From Xanthostigma xanthostigma (taxonomy: Eukaryota; Arthropoda; Insecta; Raphidioptera; Raphidiidae), in assembly GCA_963575645.1 (NCBI GenBank), contig OY754465.1, positions 34,483,501 through 34,547,500 of the forward strand: a DNA stretch of 64,000 nucleotides, in the 5' to 3' direction. The notes under the pieces are model-generated. The model was not told where the DNA came from and did no database searches. It saw nothing but the letters and a program-made list of their open reading frames with translations. A program made the translations under genes and the position numbers. This document shows, in pieces, positions 33,005 to 44,979 of the stretch (its first letter is position 1; every line of letters starts with the position of its first letter).

Positions 33005-34189
33005 ATAGTCAGAGTGCCCGTCGGCAAAAATTTTACTGACAAATACTCTCCTCAAACATTGGGCGTGTTTGGTCTAAGTAACTACTTACTAAACTTAGTA
33101 AGCCAGTTAGCTAAAAAAAATCTTACAAGCTGGGGGGTGGCTAAATAGGGATAAATTTAATTGAAATCGGATGGCATTGATACACACTATTATTTGTACT
33201 TAGGACAGTATAAATTTCGAATGCCATCCGATTTGAACAATTTTTAGTGTGTTTTTTTACTTATTGTTGAAAAAATCGAAAAAAAGGGTTTTTAGGCGAC
33301 TTTGAGGGGTTGTTTCTCCGAAACTGCCCATCAGGATCGGATGGCAATTTTTTTCCAACGTTAGGTGGTGTCAATAAGTATGCTCACTAATTTTGAAGCG
33401 GTTGCCTTTTCAGTTTTTTTTTTATTTTTTTTTTTAATCGCTAGTGCAAAAACGGCCCGCGTGTTTCGGCTGGCAAAAAAAATTATTATATAATTAGGGT
33501 ATTTCCTTCCATGCAACTGCATTTTTATCCGGTTGCCTTTTCAAAAATTTTTCGATTTTGCCCCACCCCCATATCGCCGCCCCCGTCCATTTGAGGTCAC
33601 TTTGGCCGCTACCAGGGGGTTCTGCACCACTCATAGGCCCAGATTACCACTCGCCATCCGGTTGCCTCTCCGACACCGGATTGACGTGCCATTGCTTTGA
33701 ATAATATCATAGATTAGATAGGTTATTAATAATTTTATTTTTGTAGTATTGAAATCGACAACTTTGACGCGTCAGACTGTAAAATAGGAAAACTATCTCC
33801 GTCAGACAATATGAAAAGTTGATTTTGCAGTGTTCAAATATAAGATACTGAGATAAGCTGGTTATTGATAAATTTTTTTATAGTCGTTTTTTCGACATAT
33901 TCGAGGTGTCAGACATTTTAAAAGGTTCATATTATTTGTCAGAGAACATTATTTTAGCGTTTTGGTTGAAGTTTTTAAGCTGTCCAATTAAAGATACAAA
34001 CAGTATCTATAAATTTTTTACATGTCGTCAAAACGACATGTTTCGGAAAATTTAGAGGGAAAACGCCCTAAAATCAAAAAAAGTCATAGAGGAAGAAATA
34101 GGTGTCAGACTAGGCATAATGAAGCCATATACAAAGTTTGGGGAGAGTATTTGTCAGTAAAATTTTTGCCGACGGGCACACTGACTATT
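33005..34189. mobile_element. Inverted-repeat element with 46-bp ends
   Basis: ATAGTCAGAGTGCCCGTCGG... at 33005-33050 is matched by the inverse at 34143-34189 (...CCGACGGGCACACTGACTAT). It contains, as a nested copy, the roughly 570-bp repeat that also forms the inverted pair at 43304-44453. A short open frame near 34022 overlaps the right end and is probably not a gene. Confidence 0.75.
33127..33694 (+). repeat. Dispersed repeat 'GGATGGCA', copy A
   Basis: It begins GGGGGGTGGCTAAATAGGG and ends CCTCTCCGACACCGGATTGACG. It contains the internal short inverted pair AATCGGATGGCAT / ATGCCATCCGATT and the block CCACCCCCATATCGCCGCCC. It is closely similar to copies B and C at 43304-44453. Confidence 0.85.
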
Positions 34190-35110
34190 ATTAGTTACCT
34201 ACTATAAATATATCAGTTGTGCAGTGTGACATTAACCGCACCGAGAACGACGTTACGCGGAAATTATTGTTAAATTTAAAAATTGAAGTAGTATAACTTC
34301 TTACTTCGTTATTTTTTAAAAATATTACAAAAATTCTTTCGCTATTAATTTTGTAATTTTTAGGACTATGATTAAGAGTTAAAAATAGGAAACTTCTTAT
34401 TTTTGAAGCAGATATATATTTGCTTATTGGCTGTATGTTTTATAATTTATTACGAAAAACCATACTTTGCGCCTTTTTCCACCTCCTGAAATATGTGCCG
34501 CTCTAGGCTCTAGCCTATTATAAAGGCCTATCGATAAATTTGCCCCTGGATAAATTAATTGATTAAAAAAAAGTATTAGGTATGTTAAAATGAGTCAATT
34601 TTAAAGGGAGAATAACTAGTGCAATTAAATAACATTATAAAAATTGATTACATATCACGTTATATTACACTTCATATTTTAAAAAAGAAATGACAGATCG
34701 CTCTCCTGTTGAGTTTTGTAAAATATTCAAAATATTTAAATACAGTTAAGTTCTGATATATTTAAAATATTTTTAGAATTATAAATTTTTGAAAATAAAA
34801 TCTTAGTACAGTCAAATTTATTTGTTTACATTTTATTAGATTACAGGAACCTGTAACATGTGTGCCGGTAAGTGTTTTTTTGCAGCTATACTACCTATCT
34901 TCAACTAAAATTGAAACTGATCAAATCATATTAGATGTCGAGACTACACCTTTCATGCAAATCAAAAGATTTTATTGATTTCTGTCAAGTGAATTTTGTT
35001 TATTTTTGTTTTTGTTCGCATTATTTGTTTATGTATATTGACATTTTTTTGTTAATTTTTATCATATTTCTATCATATGTGCATTAAATTCTCTCGACAC
35101 CCCTTCTTAA
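34190..35110. other. AT-rich stretch without recognised features
   Basis: No supported gene, RNA or transposon end is visible here on either strand. Confidence 0.4.
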
Positions 35111-35793
35111 TTTTGACGTGATAACGTCTTATAAATTGATGAAAACACCAGCTGCACGCACGAAAAAGTGTAACGCCGTAACGTTCCGCCTGACCCTGTG
35201 CGTGCAAGCGACGCGAGAGCGCAGTATAACCGATAGAGAAGCAAGATCGGCGTGTACGCATTTCACTCTTCTCGCGTGACGTCAGAGAGTAGTGTGCGTT
35301 CAACATTTTTTTCGGCTGTTCCAGCGAAAGCTACATCTGACAGATGGCCTTTATTTTATAAACCGTGGAAATTAAGACTTAAAATCAAGATATCTAATAA
35401 AAATGTCATAAATTATCGAATTTTTAAAGCAATTTTTCAGATAATACATCGTTATTTGTTCGTTTTTGCACGGATATTTTTTGTGTCATATAATTATTAC
35501 CGATTCATCCAGGCCAAAGTTTAACTGAACGCACAATAATGGATCTGCGTTTCATAACAGCAGATAAATTATACGGTTTGTTAACAAATATATAATATAT
35601 ACCTACATTCTTTTAAATGTTTTTTATAATTGCTTAAAAATATGTATTTTGCTTTGGTTGATCAAATTATTAGTCGGTAAAAATATAGTTTGACAGCTAC
35701 TAAAATTTAGGTTATGTATTATTAAATATGATTTTTGAGCGGAATACGTTATCACGTAAAACTATCGTCCGTAAACCGACTTTACAGACAACC
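35111..35793. repeat. Dispersed element 'ACGTGATAACG', copy 1
   Basis: The left end TTTTGACGTGATAACGTCTT and the right end (ATCACGTAAAACTATCGTCC ... TTTACAGACAACC) match, in inverse orientation, the ends of copies at 38164-38377 and 61277-61490. GC-rich blocks (AACGTTCCGCCTGACCC) stand out from the AT-rich surroundings. No coding sequence is supported. Confidence 0.65.
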
Positions 35794-36414
35794 AATTTTT
35801 TTAACGAATCTAGTGACAGTCACTTTTTTCGGAAGATATATTCATTTTTGAAACGCCGGAGGCACTACCAATTCATTGTTTTGATAGTTTTTATTTCGAG
35901 AAGGGTCATATCATTGAGGTAGTATTCTCAATGGGTCATACTGCATGTCATTAAAATGTGTAACTTGACGGCATGTTATTTAGTGCATTTGCCATATGGC
36001 ACATAACTATTTGCGTCGGTCAGGTGACGGCACCTGGGGATTGGACCGAAATTTCTCCTGAACAATTTGGCACCGATTTTGGAAATGTTTATTTATATAA
36101 TATGTACCTATGTGTGTATTAGTGATGTAACGAATGTCAATTTTTTGGCCTTTACGAATGCGAATATCTGTCGTCGATATTCGTGAATGCACAGTTTTCA
36201 ATCTGGCGCAATTTCTCTAAGGCTAAAATTTGGCAGCTGATTTCTGTGTAAGTCGCACGCACACATTAATTGTAGTGGTTGTGGGTACTAGGTTGATTAC
36301 TATTACTTAATCTAAAGCTTTATTACCTAATGTTAAAGTAATAGCCTGAGAGCCAGCGACAGGTTTTTCTTACCAATTTCCTTATGGCTCAATGACTCGT
36401 AAAATGCTCTAGAC

Positions 36415-36703
36415 CAGGCCTGGGCAAATGGCGGCCCGCGGGCCGGATCTGGCCCGCAGCGCACTTTCATCCGGACCGCGAAGCATTTTTTTAGAAAATT
36501 TTAGAAAAACAGTAGCGGAAATGAAATGTGAGGATCTTTCTTTTTTTTTTTTTTTGGTCTCCAAATACGGAAATAGAATGTGAGGATCTTTTTTTCTGCA
36601 AATTTTTGGCCCGCGAAGAAATTTTCGTCAGCCATCCGGCCCGCGGTCAAATTTTTTTTCATCACCTATGTGGCCCGCCGATCAAAAGATTTGCCCACCC
36701 CTG
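36415..36703. mobile_element. hAT-type MITE with 8-bp target duplication
   Basis: The ends CAGGCCTGGGCAAA and TTTGCCCACCCCTG are flanked by CTCTAGAC (36407-36414) and CTCTAGTC (36704-36711), an 8-bp duplication with one change. The interior is rich in GGCCCGC repeats. It is a typical hAT non-autonomous element. Confidence 0.88.
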
Positions 36704-36839
36704 CTCTAGTCAGTTGTACTATGTAGCATCGTGGCCGTCAGCTGCGGCACTATCGGGGGAATAGACAATTTTATAGCTTCGAAAATATTTTGAAAATAAA
36801 AAAATCAGCCGCTCTTTTGTTTTATGGATCTGTCAGAAA

Positions 36840-36995
36840 TAAACTAGTTCGGCATGCTTTGTTTAATTTTTACATGACGTGAACATAATATTATGTAGGT
36901 AACCATGGCAACGAATAGCAAATATCATATTGAATACGATCCATTACCCGCGTCACCTCCCGCGATATGAAGTTGGAATGCCCAATTGGCTGCAA
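36840..36995 (+). repeat. Dispersed repeat 'CAATTGGCTG', partial copy
   Basis: TTACCCGCGTCACC and CCCAATTGGCTGCAATTTTT match parts of copies at 59360-60010 (+) and 48740-49215 (-). A further piece of the same family is at 37720-37905 (GAGGTTCCCCGAATCC...GATACAGGTCAAACGG). Confidence 0.55.
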
Positions 36996-37012
36996 TTTTT
37001 GTTAGTCCATTG

Positions 37013-37369
37013 AAATGTTACATTTTTTTGGGCTAAAATTACATTTGTCAGAGGACGCAATTTTATTTTTTAGATATCAAGAAGGGGTTAGTGTAAAGTT
37101 AAATTCAAGTTTGTGGGGTAACAACCCTTGTCCCACGGCCGCCATCTTGGAAAAAGGGGTGCAAGTGGTTTCCATGGTTTATCTCACGAACTACAGGTCT
37201 CACAAAAAAAAAATTTAAACATTTTTTGTAGAAAATATAATTTCCTACAACTTTGGTTGTGACCCCACAAACTTGAATTTAACTTTACACTAAGCCCTTT
37301 CGTGATATCTAAAAAATAAAATTGCGTCCTCTGACAATTTTAATTTCAAATGTAACTTTTCAATAGACT
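37013..37369. repeat. Palindrome with arms of about 110 bp
   Basis: The left arm contains GTCAGAGGACGCAATTTTA and AAGTTAAATTCAAGTTTGTG; the right arm contains their inverses ending near 37369. The central part has CACGGCCGCCATCTTGG. No ORF is credible. Confidence 0.75.
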
Positions 37370-37458
37370 GTGTGTTTTGTCAAAAGAAAAATTCAACGTA
37401 AAAATTATTCAACGAAGAAAATGTGTGCAAGTGCCGTAATATACTCACTAAAATAAAA

Positions 37459-37675
37459 AAAAATATAACAAATCAATATAACACAAGATAAAAAAAATAA
37501 ATAACAAAAAATTAAAAAAATAATAACACAAGATGACGTTTCGATCCAGGTCGAAACGTCATCTTGTGTTATATTGTTTTATTTTTTTGTCAATATATTG
37601 GTTTGAGAAAAATTGGTCGACAATTTTATTTATTTGAAGAATTCTATTCAGACGTTAATCAAAGATTTGGATAAA
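37459..37675. mobile_element. Penelope-like palindrome, internally deleted
   Basis: The left and right terminal blocks (ACACAAGATGACGTTTCGAT / GGTCGAAACGTCATCTTGTG) are joined almost directly at 37550. The CTGAAGA box and helix II loop are gone, so neither arm has a hammerhead core. The family right end GAAGAATTCTATTCAGACG follows. Confidence 0.7.
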
Positions 37676-37899
37676 AAATATTATTCAAATAAATAAAATT
37701 ATCGACAATTTTACCATTCCAACACACAAGAATGGTAGGTACCTACTAGTTTAGGTCAAAAAACACTTTTCAAAAATTTTACAATATCTTTCCGTTTTGA
37801 GGTTCCCCGAATCCAAAAAATATATTTTTGAAAAAACTCTGTGTGTCTGTTAGTCTGTGAACACGATACAGGTCAAACGGATGAGCGGATTGAAACCAA

Positions 37900-38150
37900 A
37901 TTTTTCAGACTATATATTGACAAAAAATAATAAATTATAAACCAATATTTCACTAGATGACGTTTCGATCCGGATTTGGATCTTTTTCAGAAATAATCTA
38001 AAAAATATAAAAATTAATTAGGTAGTATATCTACTTTCTAATAGAATGGAGTTTGAATTATCGAATTTTAATGAAAAATTAATAACAAACAATTTTTTAA
38101 TAAGTAATCATGGATATCTATGTACCTAACAGATGTTTGCCAAAGATTTG
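37900..38150 (-). mobile_element. Penelope-like end remnant with altered hammerhead-like motif
   Basis: It has the family sequence GATGACGTTTCGATCCGGATTTGG, then TCTTTTTCAG (core CTGAAAA on the - strand, G to A at an invariant site; motif at 37956-37990). It runs on into sequence shared with the GIY-YIG-bearing fragment at 57120-57200 (ATTAATAACAAACAATTTTTTA-type). Confidence 0.6.
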
Positions 38151-38163
38151 GATATTAAAAAAA

Positions 38164-38377
38164 TGGTTGTCTGTGAAGTCGGTTTACGGACGATAGTTTT
38201 ACGTGATAACGTATTCCGCTCGAATATCATATTTAGGGTCAGGCGGAACGTTACACTTTTTCGTGCGTGCAGCTGGTGTTTCATCAATTTATAAGACGTT
38301 ATCACGTCGGCGGAACGTTACACTTTTTCGTGCGTGCAGCTGGTGTTTCATCAATTTATAAGACGTTATCACGTCAA
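38164..38377. repeat. Dispersed element 'ACGTGATAACG', copy 2
   Basis: It starts GGTTGTCTGTGAAGTCGG and ends ACGTTATCACGTC. A 67-bp segment (GGCGGAACGTTACAC... to ...TATCACGTC) is tandemly duplicated at 38242 and 38309. It belongs to the family at 35111-35793 and 61277-61490. Confidence 0.7.
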
Positions 38378-39377
38378 AAATATTATCTTTTTTACCGTGC
38401 GTGGGAGGCTATTTCACCGATACTGGCGCAGCTGACGACCACGATGCTATATCGTACTACTGTGAACTGTCTGAGCATTTTATGAGTCATTCAGCCGTAA
38501 GGAAATGGACGACCTAAATATTCGGATTCAGCGCACTCGAAAACATTTTTCTAGAGCTTAGGATTTGAAGATTGTGAATTCAATATTCCTATATTTAAAC
38601 ATCTCATCTGTAGCTAAAAATCTATTGGTTTTTAGGCTATGCGCCCATGAACACTTTTTCTTAGTAGCCTTTAAACTATAAAATAAAACCATTTTCGATC
38701 AATTTAACCGAAAACCAAATCCCATAAGGTTTGTGCGGGGTCCTTTATGTCGAATTCGAGAAAAGATGTTTCTTTGTTATGATTTTGAAATTTTATTTTA
38801 ACCAATAGGTAGAAAATATAAATAGTCAATAATAAGCAAATGATTAAAACTCGTAATATCCACAAACATATTCACTGTTATGAAAATGAGTGTGGATTCA
38901 ACTCTTGTATTTGATACAACAATAGAAAATACATTTGTATCTAATTCAAACAATTTAGATTATAATATCTTTTAAAATTTGTTGTTCTTTCATTAAACGG
39001 ACATTTTTGTTCTGTTTTTGGCATTTGGATGTTTTAATTATTTTGTTTAGTAATGTACAATGAAATTTTTCAATGACTGTTAGTTTTCACATTAATGTTA
39101 AAACGATCTTTACAATTATTTATTTTTAATTGCTGCATAGATATAGGTTCCGTAATGTAGCCAGAGCCGTGAATCGAGTAAAAGAGGATATGATACAAGC
39201 TACAGCCAACAGGGATAATGCGAGCTGTGTTCGAGAAAGTACGCAGTAGAATACTGATAAGAACACTGACAGTTCTGTGTTTTCAAGTATCAAGCTATGT
39301 TACGGATCCGTGAATTACTGACTACTTAAACATATAATTCACAAAACATAATAAAATAGATCTTATTCTGTACAATA
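38378..39377. other. AT-rich spacer before TMEM186-like gene
   Basis: No gene is recognised. The part nearest 39377 should hold the 3' UTR of the - strand TMEM186-like gene. Confidence 0.4.
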
Positions 39378-40046
39378 TTATTCGTAATTTACCATTTTAT
39401 TAAAATCACTTGGTCTTCGGAAATAATATTCTATAAAATAGAGTCTTTTTCCACGTACAAAATATCTAACATCGTACCAAGGTAAAAAACCGTAAGGTGG
39501 AATTGGTTGAACGTCCTTTGATGTGTATTTAATATTATTGTATTGAAAAGGAATTATACCGTAGGTTACAGCCACATACTCTCGGTTACCATTACTATAA
39601 ATTCTTCTAGCAAAGCGAGACACAAATCTTAAAATTGCCGCATTAAGAGCAATAAATGCTGCGCAAAATATTTGAAACTCTAAAGTACTAATTGAAAAAA
39701 AATTGTTCAGAACTTCTGAATCCGAAGACAATTCTGAAGTTTTTAAAAAAAGTTGAGAGAGACAGGCAAGTACAGTAGTTGCTGTTGGTACCGCTTGAGC
39801 TGCCAGGAAGTATCCATGAATTTTTGAGTGATAAATTAATTCGTAATCAACTGGTATATTGTGTTTAATCTTTTCTTTCCTTATAGCTTCCGATTTCTTT
39901 GGATAAATATTCCACATGAAACCTCGTGTCAAAATCGGTGATACTTGATTGTTTGAAGTCAATTTTGTTGTTTTCAGAACACATATTGTTCTTATGGTAT
40001 TTGTTATGAGAAAATGTGAATTACATTTCGTTAATAATTGACTCAT
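39378..40046 (-). CDS. tmem186: TMEM186-like mitochondrial membrane protein
   Basis: A 222-residue single-exon protein, close to the length of animal TMEM186 (about 210), a mitochondrial inner-membrane protein linked to complex I assembly. The N-terminus (1-45) is Ser/Thr- and Lys/Arg-bearing without acidic residues, fitting an import signal. Two hydrophobic segments are seen at about 82-101 and 124-142, the second followed by a basic stretch (RFARRIY). After it comes the family-like pattern of a short beta-rich region (YVAVTYGIIPF) and a DVQPIPP motif. The ATG at 40046 is the first in frame. The gene is head-to-head with the Aurora kinase, 366 bases apart. The assignment rests on remembered similarity in membrane topology and the C-terminal pattern; another TMEM70/TMEM186-type protein is possible. 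Confidence 0.68.
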   Translation of the reverse strand: MSQLLTKCNSHFLITNTIRTICVLKTTKLTSNNQVSPILTRGFMWNIYPKKSEAIRKEKIKHNIPVDYELIYHSKIHGYFLAAQAVPTATTVLACLSQLFLKTSELSSDSEVLNNFFSISTLEFQIFCAAFIALNAAILRFVSRFARRIYSNGNREYVAVTYGIIPFQYNNIKYTSKDVQPIPPYGFLPWYDVRYFVRGKRLYFIEYYFRRPSDFNKMVNYE

Positions 40047-40412
40047 TTTATACGATTAATTGCTTAGTTAATAAATTTAAGGTTAACAAAAATTCGCTTC
40101 TTAAATTCGTATCTGTCAATTATAGTTCCTATTTTTTCTTTAAGTTGGCAATGATACAAAAAAAACATCAGCTCGAAGTCAACAAAGAGTGAGCAGGACA
40201 TAATAAACAATGCAAGTAATAAAAAGAGAGGTAATTATTTTAGCCGCTGTGTTCTGACGTATTTAAACAAATTCCCCAGGAATTATTCATTTTAAATGGC
40301 TGTACCACAGTGAAACCGTTGAAAGTTTCTCAAGAAGAAATATTTGTTTTTATATATTCTTTTTATTTATAGTACGTGATATATATATATATATTTATTT
40401 GTGTTGTCTAAA
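40047..40412. promoter_or_regulatory. Probable bidirectional promoter
   Basis: 366 bases lie between two divergent ATGs (TMEM186-like on -, Aurora kinase on +). It contains a (TA)n run at 40379-40394 just upstream of the Aurora ATG and no repeat element, in contrast to the regions on either side. I did not identify specific factor sites. Confidence 0.55.
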
Positions 40413-41702
40413 ATGATTCCACAAAAATCTAATAATTGTGTTAAAAATTTTACAACTACTGCCCAGAATCGTGTTGCATCGAAAATCAAATTAGGAACTA
40501 CTGCACTAACTAAAAATCCGAAGTTAACACAAGAAAATGATAATAAGGAGAATGCGAAAAGTTCTAAAGTGAATAGTATTCAAAAAGACGGAACTCAAAA
40601 ATGTTTGAAAACTACAAAATGTCCTGTTAAACCGTCAGCAGAAAAGTCTGAGGTAGTTTCTAATCAAATTTCTGTTAATACTGCAATAACCAATACGCTT
40701 AAAACAACAACTGAATTGAAATCAACTGCCACAATTATTGATGCTAAATTATCCCGTGAAGTTAATCAGACTGATCCCACTCCAGAAGATTCACAACTGG
40801 AAAACAATCCACAGACAAGCACAGTAACAGGCAGTAAACCTAAACCGACACAACAAAATTCCGCTAGCTCCTCAACGAAGAAAAGTTGGACGCTATCAGA
40901 TTTTGAAATTGGTAAGGCGTTAGGTACAGGAAAATTTGGAAATGTTTATTTGGCTCGAGAAAAAAAATCGAAATTTGTGGTGGCGTTGAAAGTTTTATTT
41001 AAATCGCAAATAAAAGTCGCAGACATCGAATATCAAGTGAGAAGAGAAATCGAAATACAGAGTCACCTTCGTCACCCGAATATTTTACGAATGTATGGAT
41101 ATTTCCACGATGAGAGTCGTGTCTACTTAATATTAGAATATGCTCCGAGAGGCGCTCTATACAAAGAACTGCAAGCTACCCCAAATAATCATTTCGATGA
41201 AATCACTTCCGCAACTTACGTTGCACAATTAGCAGATGCTTTAAAATACTGCCACTCTAAAAAAGTTATTCACCGAGACATAAAGCCAGAAAACTTATTG
41301 TTGAATCACAAAGGAGAGCTAAAAATAGCCGATTTCGGTTGGTCCGTTCACGCTCCGTCATCCCGTAGAACGACGCTTTGCGGAACCCTTGATTATTTGC
41401 CTCCCGAAATGGTTCAAGGCAAAACACACAACGAACGCGTTGATTTGTGGAACTTGGGCGTTCTGTGTTACGAATTTCTAGTTGGAAAACCTCCATTCGA
41501 AACAGACTGTTATGATGAAACTTTCAAAAGAATTAGCAAAGCGCAATATTCTTTTCCTCCGCATGTATCGGAGGAAGCCAAAGATCTTATTTCTAAACTT
41601 CTTAAAGTAGATCCCGATGCGAGACTGAATTTAGAAGATGTATTACGTCATCCATGGATTGTTAAAAATGCTCGTCCTTGTGAAAAAGACAATAAAGTCT
41701 GA
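40413..41702 (+). CDS. AurA: Aurora serine/threonine kinase, intronless
   Basis: Mitotic kinase of 429 residues in one exon. The N-terminal ~158 residues are Ser/Thr/Lys-rich and low in complexity, then the kinase domain runs from about 160 to 420: glycine loop [15 protein letters not shown] lysine, HRDIKPEN catalytic loop, DFGWS magnesium loop, [16 protein letters not shown] activation segment (the typical Aurora phospho-Thr), and a C-terminal [15 protein letters not shown]. The long N-terminus is more like Aurora A (centrosome/spindle, TPX2-activated), while [10 protein letters not shown] resembles vertebrate Aurora B; I lean to A but cannot exclude B or a single ancestral-type Aurora. The start is the ATG at 40413, preceded by AAA; an in-frame GTG at 40401 is not used. 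AATAAA at 42394 implies a 3' UTR of about 0.7 kb. The absence of introns could reflect an old retroposition or intron loss. Confidence 0.92.
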   Translation: MIPQKSNNCVKNFTTTAQNRVASKIKLGTTALTKNPKLTQENDNKENAKSSKVNSIQKDGTQKCLKTTKCPVKPSAEKSEVVSNQISVNTAITNTLKTTTELKSTATIIDAKLSREVNQTDPTPEDSQLENNPQTSTVTGSKPKPTQQNSASSSTKKSWTLSDFEIGKALGTGKFGNVYLAREKKSKFVVALKVLFKSQIKVADIEYQVRREIEIQSHLRHPNILRMYGYFHDESRVYLILEYAPRGALYKELQATPNNHFDEITSATYVAQLADALKYCHSKKVIHRDIKPENLLLNHKGELKIADFGWSVHAPSSRRTTLCGTLDYLPPEMVQGKTHNERVDLWNLGVLCYEFLVGKPPFETDCYDETFKRISKAQYSFPPHVSEEAKDLISKLLKVDPDARLNLEDVLRHPWIVKNARPCEKDNKV

Positions 41703-43303
41703 AGGCATGTTAATAATTGTTTTTTTTATATATATACATATTATTCTATTTCTAATTAGAATAATTGACCATTTGTTAAGAACCAACAACGATTTTCATG
41801 TATGTACTGCATATTGGGGTGACTGCACGTTCGAAATTCCATTTCCGCGGCTCAATGGCATCGTTGATTTTTATAGGTATGACTGCTAACTCGGCATGAG
41901 CAAGAGTCGAGTGGGAATTTTGGATGTATAGCCAAAACAAATCACTTGTTTGCAGTATACAGCAAGGAATGCCATATTTCATATACAATTGAACTTTTCC
42001 AAGTCGAATCCCGATTTTATGTATTATTCAAGGATATTGTAAATGTCCATATTTTATATATATGTTATTTTATGAGACACCTGTAATGTTCCACCTTTAT
42101 AAGAATTAAAAAGAATGCAAAATTGTTTTTTAAATTTAATGCGTATTTACGTAGTGCTTGGGTATAATATGAAGTTTCTAAATATTTACTACATTTGGTA
42201 AAATTGTGTAATATAAAATGGCAAAATTAAGTGTGTACAGAATTATCTCTGAAACTACTTTTGAAAATAGTAAAATGTTTGTAACTAATATAAAAAGTAT
42301 ACAAGAAAACGATTAAATTTGTAGAAAAATGCATTTTGTAAAAACCATGTAATGACGTTATTTGTGCTTATATTGTGTTATTTCGTTTTACAAAATAAAA
42401 GAATTTTTTTTATCTGTCTGTTTAATTTCAAACTAAATTTCGTTTCAGTTTCATTCTTCCGTTAGAAAAACTAAATTCAAACAATACGTTTTGTTTCTAA
42501 ATCCCTGTTAAAAAAAAAAAAAAAAAACTCGTGCCAGTGCCAAACCCTATGATCCCTATCGAGGATACAGTGTATAAACTCAAGTTTATTTTTGGACAAA
42601 AAAATTTAATTTCTTAATACTTACATCCTTGAAAATAATATTTTTTTTTTCTTAACTGTAATATTATTATCAGTCCAAAATCTGCACCAAATAAAATACA
42701 TTCTTCAGTAAGTAAATCTGAATCCGTAAACTAGTGTTTTTATAAGATTTGTAAATCCAGACCTGTCGAACCGATTTTATTTAATTAAAAGCAGCACAAT
42801 GTTATCTTTTTTTTAAATTTCGAATTTGAAACGATTCGGAGAATTTTTTCTCATTTTTTTCACATTTTCTTTCAATCCCTAAATACCACCCTTAATACGG
42901 TTCAATTAAGCCCATTTTAAACAGGTTTCATGTGGTGATGGGTTCTAACATGTGGACCAAATTTCGTTTAAATCGATAATCTGTCAACAGTTATCGTGCT
43001 AACGCATATAGAGGCTGGACCATATTACACCGAATTAATTAATTATGAATAAATTCATTTTCTAAGTTAATATTTGTAGAATTAAGAAACCCTGAAACAG
43101 GTCGATTTTTTATTCTTAAATTACACTTACTTATATAATTATTATTAGTGGCGTTAAAAGTTCACCCCTAGCTTCAAGCCACTCAGATTTATAAAAAAAT
43201 TCAATCAATTAACCAATTCACGTTTCTATCCGGATTTGGATCTTCTTCAGAATTACTTGAGCTAAAAATAAATAATAAAATATTATAATATTCAAAGAAA
43301 TGA
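41703..43303. other. Aurora 3' UTR and AT-rich spacer
   Basis: It contains the likely poly(A) signal at 42394-42399, a poly-A tract near 42510, and a degenerate Penelope-like hammerhead stretch at 43219-43250 (CGTTTCTATCCGGATTTGGA). No other gene is recognised. Confidence 0.5.
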
Positions 43304-44453
43304 CACGTCAATCCGATGTCGGAGAGGCAACCGGATGGCGAGTGGTAATCTGGGCCTATGAGTGGTACAGAGCCCCCTGGTAGCGGCCAAAGTGACCCCA
43401 AATGGACAGGGGCGGCGATATAGGGGTGGGGCAAAATCGAAAAATTTTTGAAAAGGCAACCGGATAAAAATGCGGTTGCATTGAAGGAAATACCCTAATT
43501 ATAAAATAAAATTTTTTTGCCAGATGAAACACGCGGGCCGTTTTTGCACTAGCGAATAAAAAAAAAAAACTGAAAAGGCAACCGCTTCAAAATTAGTGAG
43601 CATACTTATTGACACCACCAAACGGGAAAAAATTGCCATCCGATCCTGATAGGCAGTTTCGGAGAAACAACCCCTGAAAGTCGCCGAAAAACCCTTTTTT
43701 TCGATTTTTTCAAGAATAAGTAAAAAAAACACTAAAAATTGTTCAAATCGGATGGCATTCGAAATTTATACCGTCCTAAGTACAAATAATAGTGTGTATC
43801 AATGCCATCCGATTTCGATTAAATTTATCCCTATTTAGCCATCCCCCAAAACTCATGAAAATAACAATTTTATACAGCGTTTGGCATTATTGTTATTGAG
43901 TTTCGGGGGGTGGCTAAATAGGGGTAAATTTAATCGAAATCGAATGGCATTGATACACACTATTATTTGTACTTAGGACAGTATAAATTTCAAATGCCAT
44001 CCGATTTGAACAATTTTTAGTGTGTTTTTTTTACTTAGGTATTGCTGAAAAAATAAAAAAAGGGTTTTTCGGCGACTTTGAGGGGTTGTTTCTCCGAAAC
44101 TGCCCATCAGGATCGGATGGCAATTTTTTCCCAACGTTTGGTGGTGTCAATAAGTATGCTCACTAATTTTGAAGCGGTTGTCTTTTCAGTTTTTTATTTT
44201 TTTTTTATTCGCTAGTGCAAAAATGGCTGGCAAACGGCTGGCAAAAAAATTTTATTATATTAGGGTATTTCCTTCAATGCAACCGCATTTTTATCCGGTT
44301 GCCTTTTCAGAAATTTTTCGATTTTGCCCCACCCCCATATCGCCGCCCCTGTCCATTTGGGGTCACTTTGGCCGCTACCAGGGGGCTCTGTACCACTCAA
44401 AGCCCAGATTACCACTCGCCATCCGGTTGCCTCTCCGACACCGGATTGACGTG
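43304..44453. repeat. Inverted pair of dispersed repeat 'GGATGGCA' (copies B and C)
   Basis: Copy B (43304-about 43850, -) and copy C (about 43900-44453, +) are inverted around a spacer of about 50 bp. Both carry the TTGACGTG...GGAGAGGCAACCGGATGG end and the GGGGTGGCTAAATAGGG end. Copy A at 33127-33694 is the same repeat in single form. The pair could fold into a hairpin of more than 500 bp. Confidence 0.85.
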
Positions 44454-44979
44454 CAAGTTGGAATGGTCCCAATACAAGGTTGTTGTCATTTTAGTTTAGA
44501 CGACAATTTTCAACTGGGGGAGTATTTATAAAACTTTAATAATTTTACATATTTAACCATTTTGGTATGTATTATATTTTTTCATGATTTTTTTGTGAAA
44601 AAAATTGTTAATACTGATTTATTATAATATAATGGAATTTGTAGGAAAAAATTGATTATTTCAAATAAACATGAAGTTTAAATTTAGAGCTCGAACAATG
44701 GATACGTAACTAATTTATCATTGAAATGATTTTAAAAATGATATCCTCCACAGCCGTAATTATTCTGGATCGAAACAATTCCTTGAAAAGTTTTGCGCCA
44801 AACATTTGGTAGTTCTGCGGTAAATTGTCAAGCTCGCCGACATTAATTTCGTATAAACAGTGTTTGGTTTTTCGGTAAAAGATTAGTATTAAAATAATTT
44901 TATGTTTGAAATATTATTGAAAAGTGCAAATTTAATCCTGAAAAATTTTGGTGGCAATTGCTACACATCAGTTTGAATC

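Noticed and set aside
40401-40412. GTG start extending the Aurora kinase by four codons
   Set aside because: Animal nuclear genes start at ATG; the ATG at 40413 follows directly and has A at -3.
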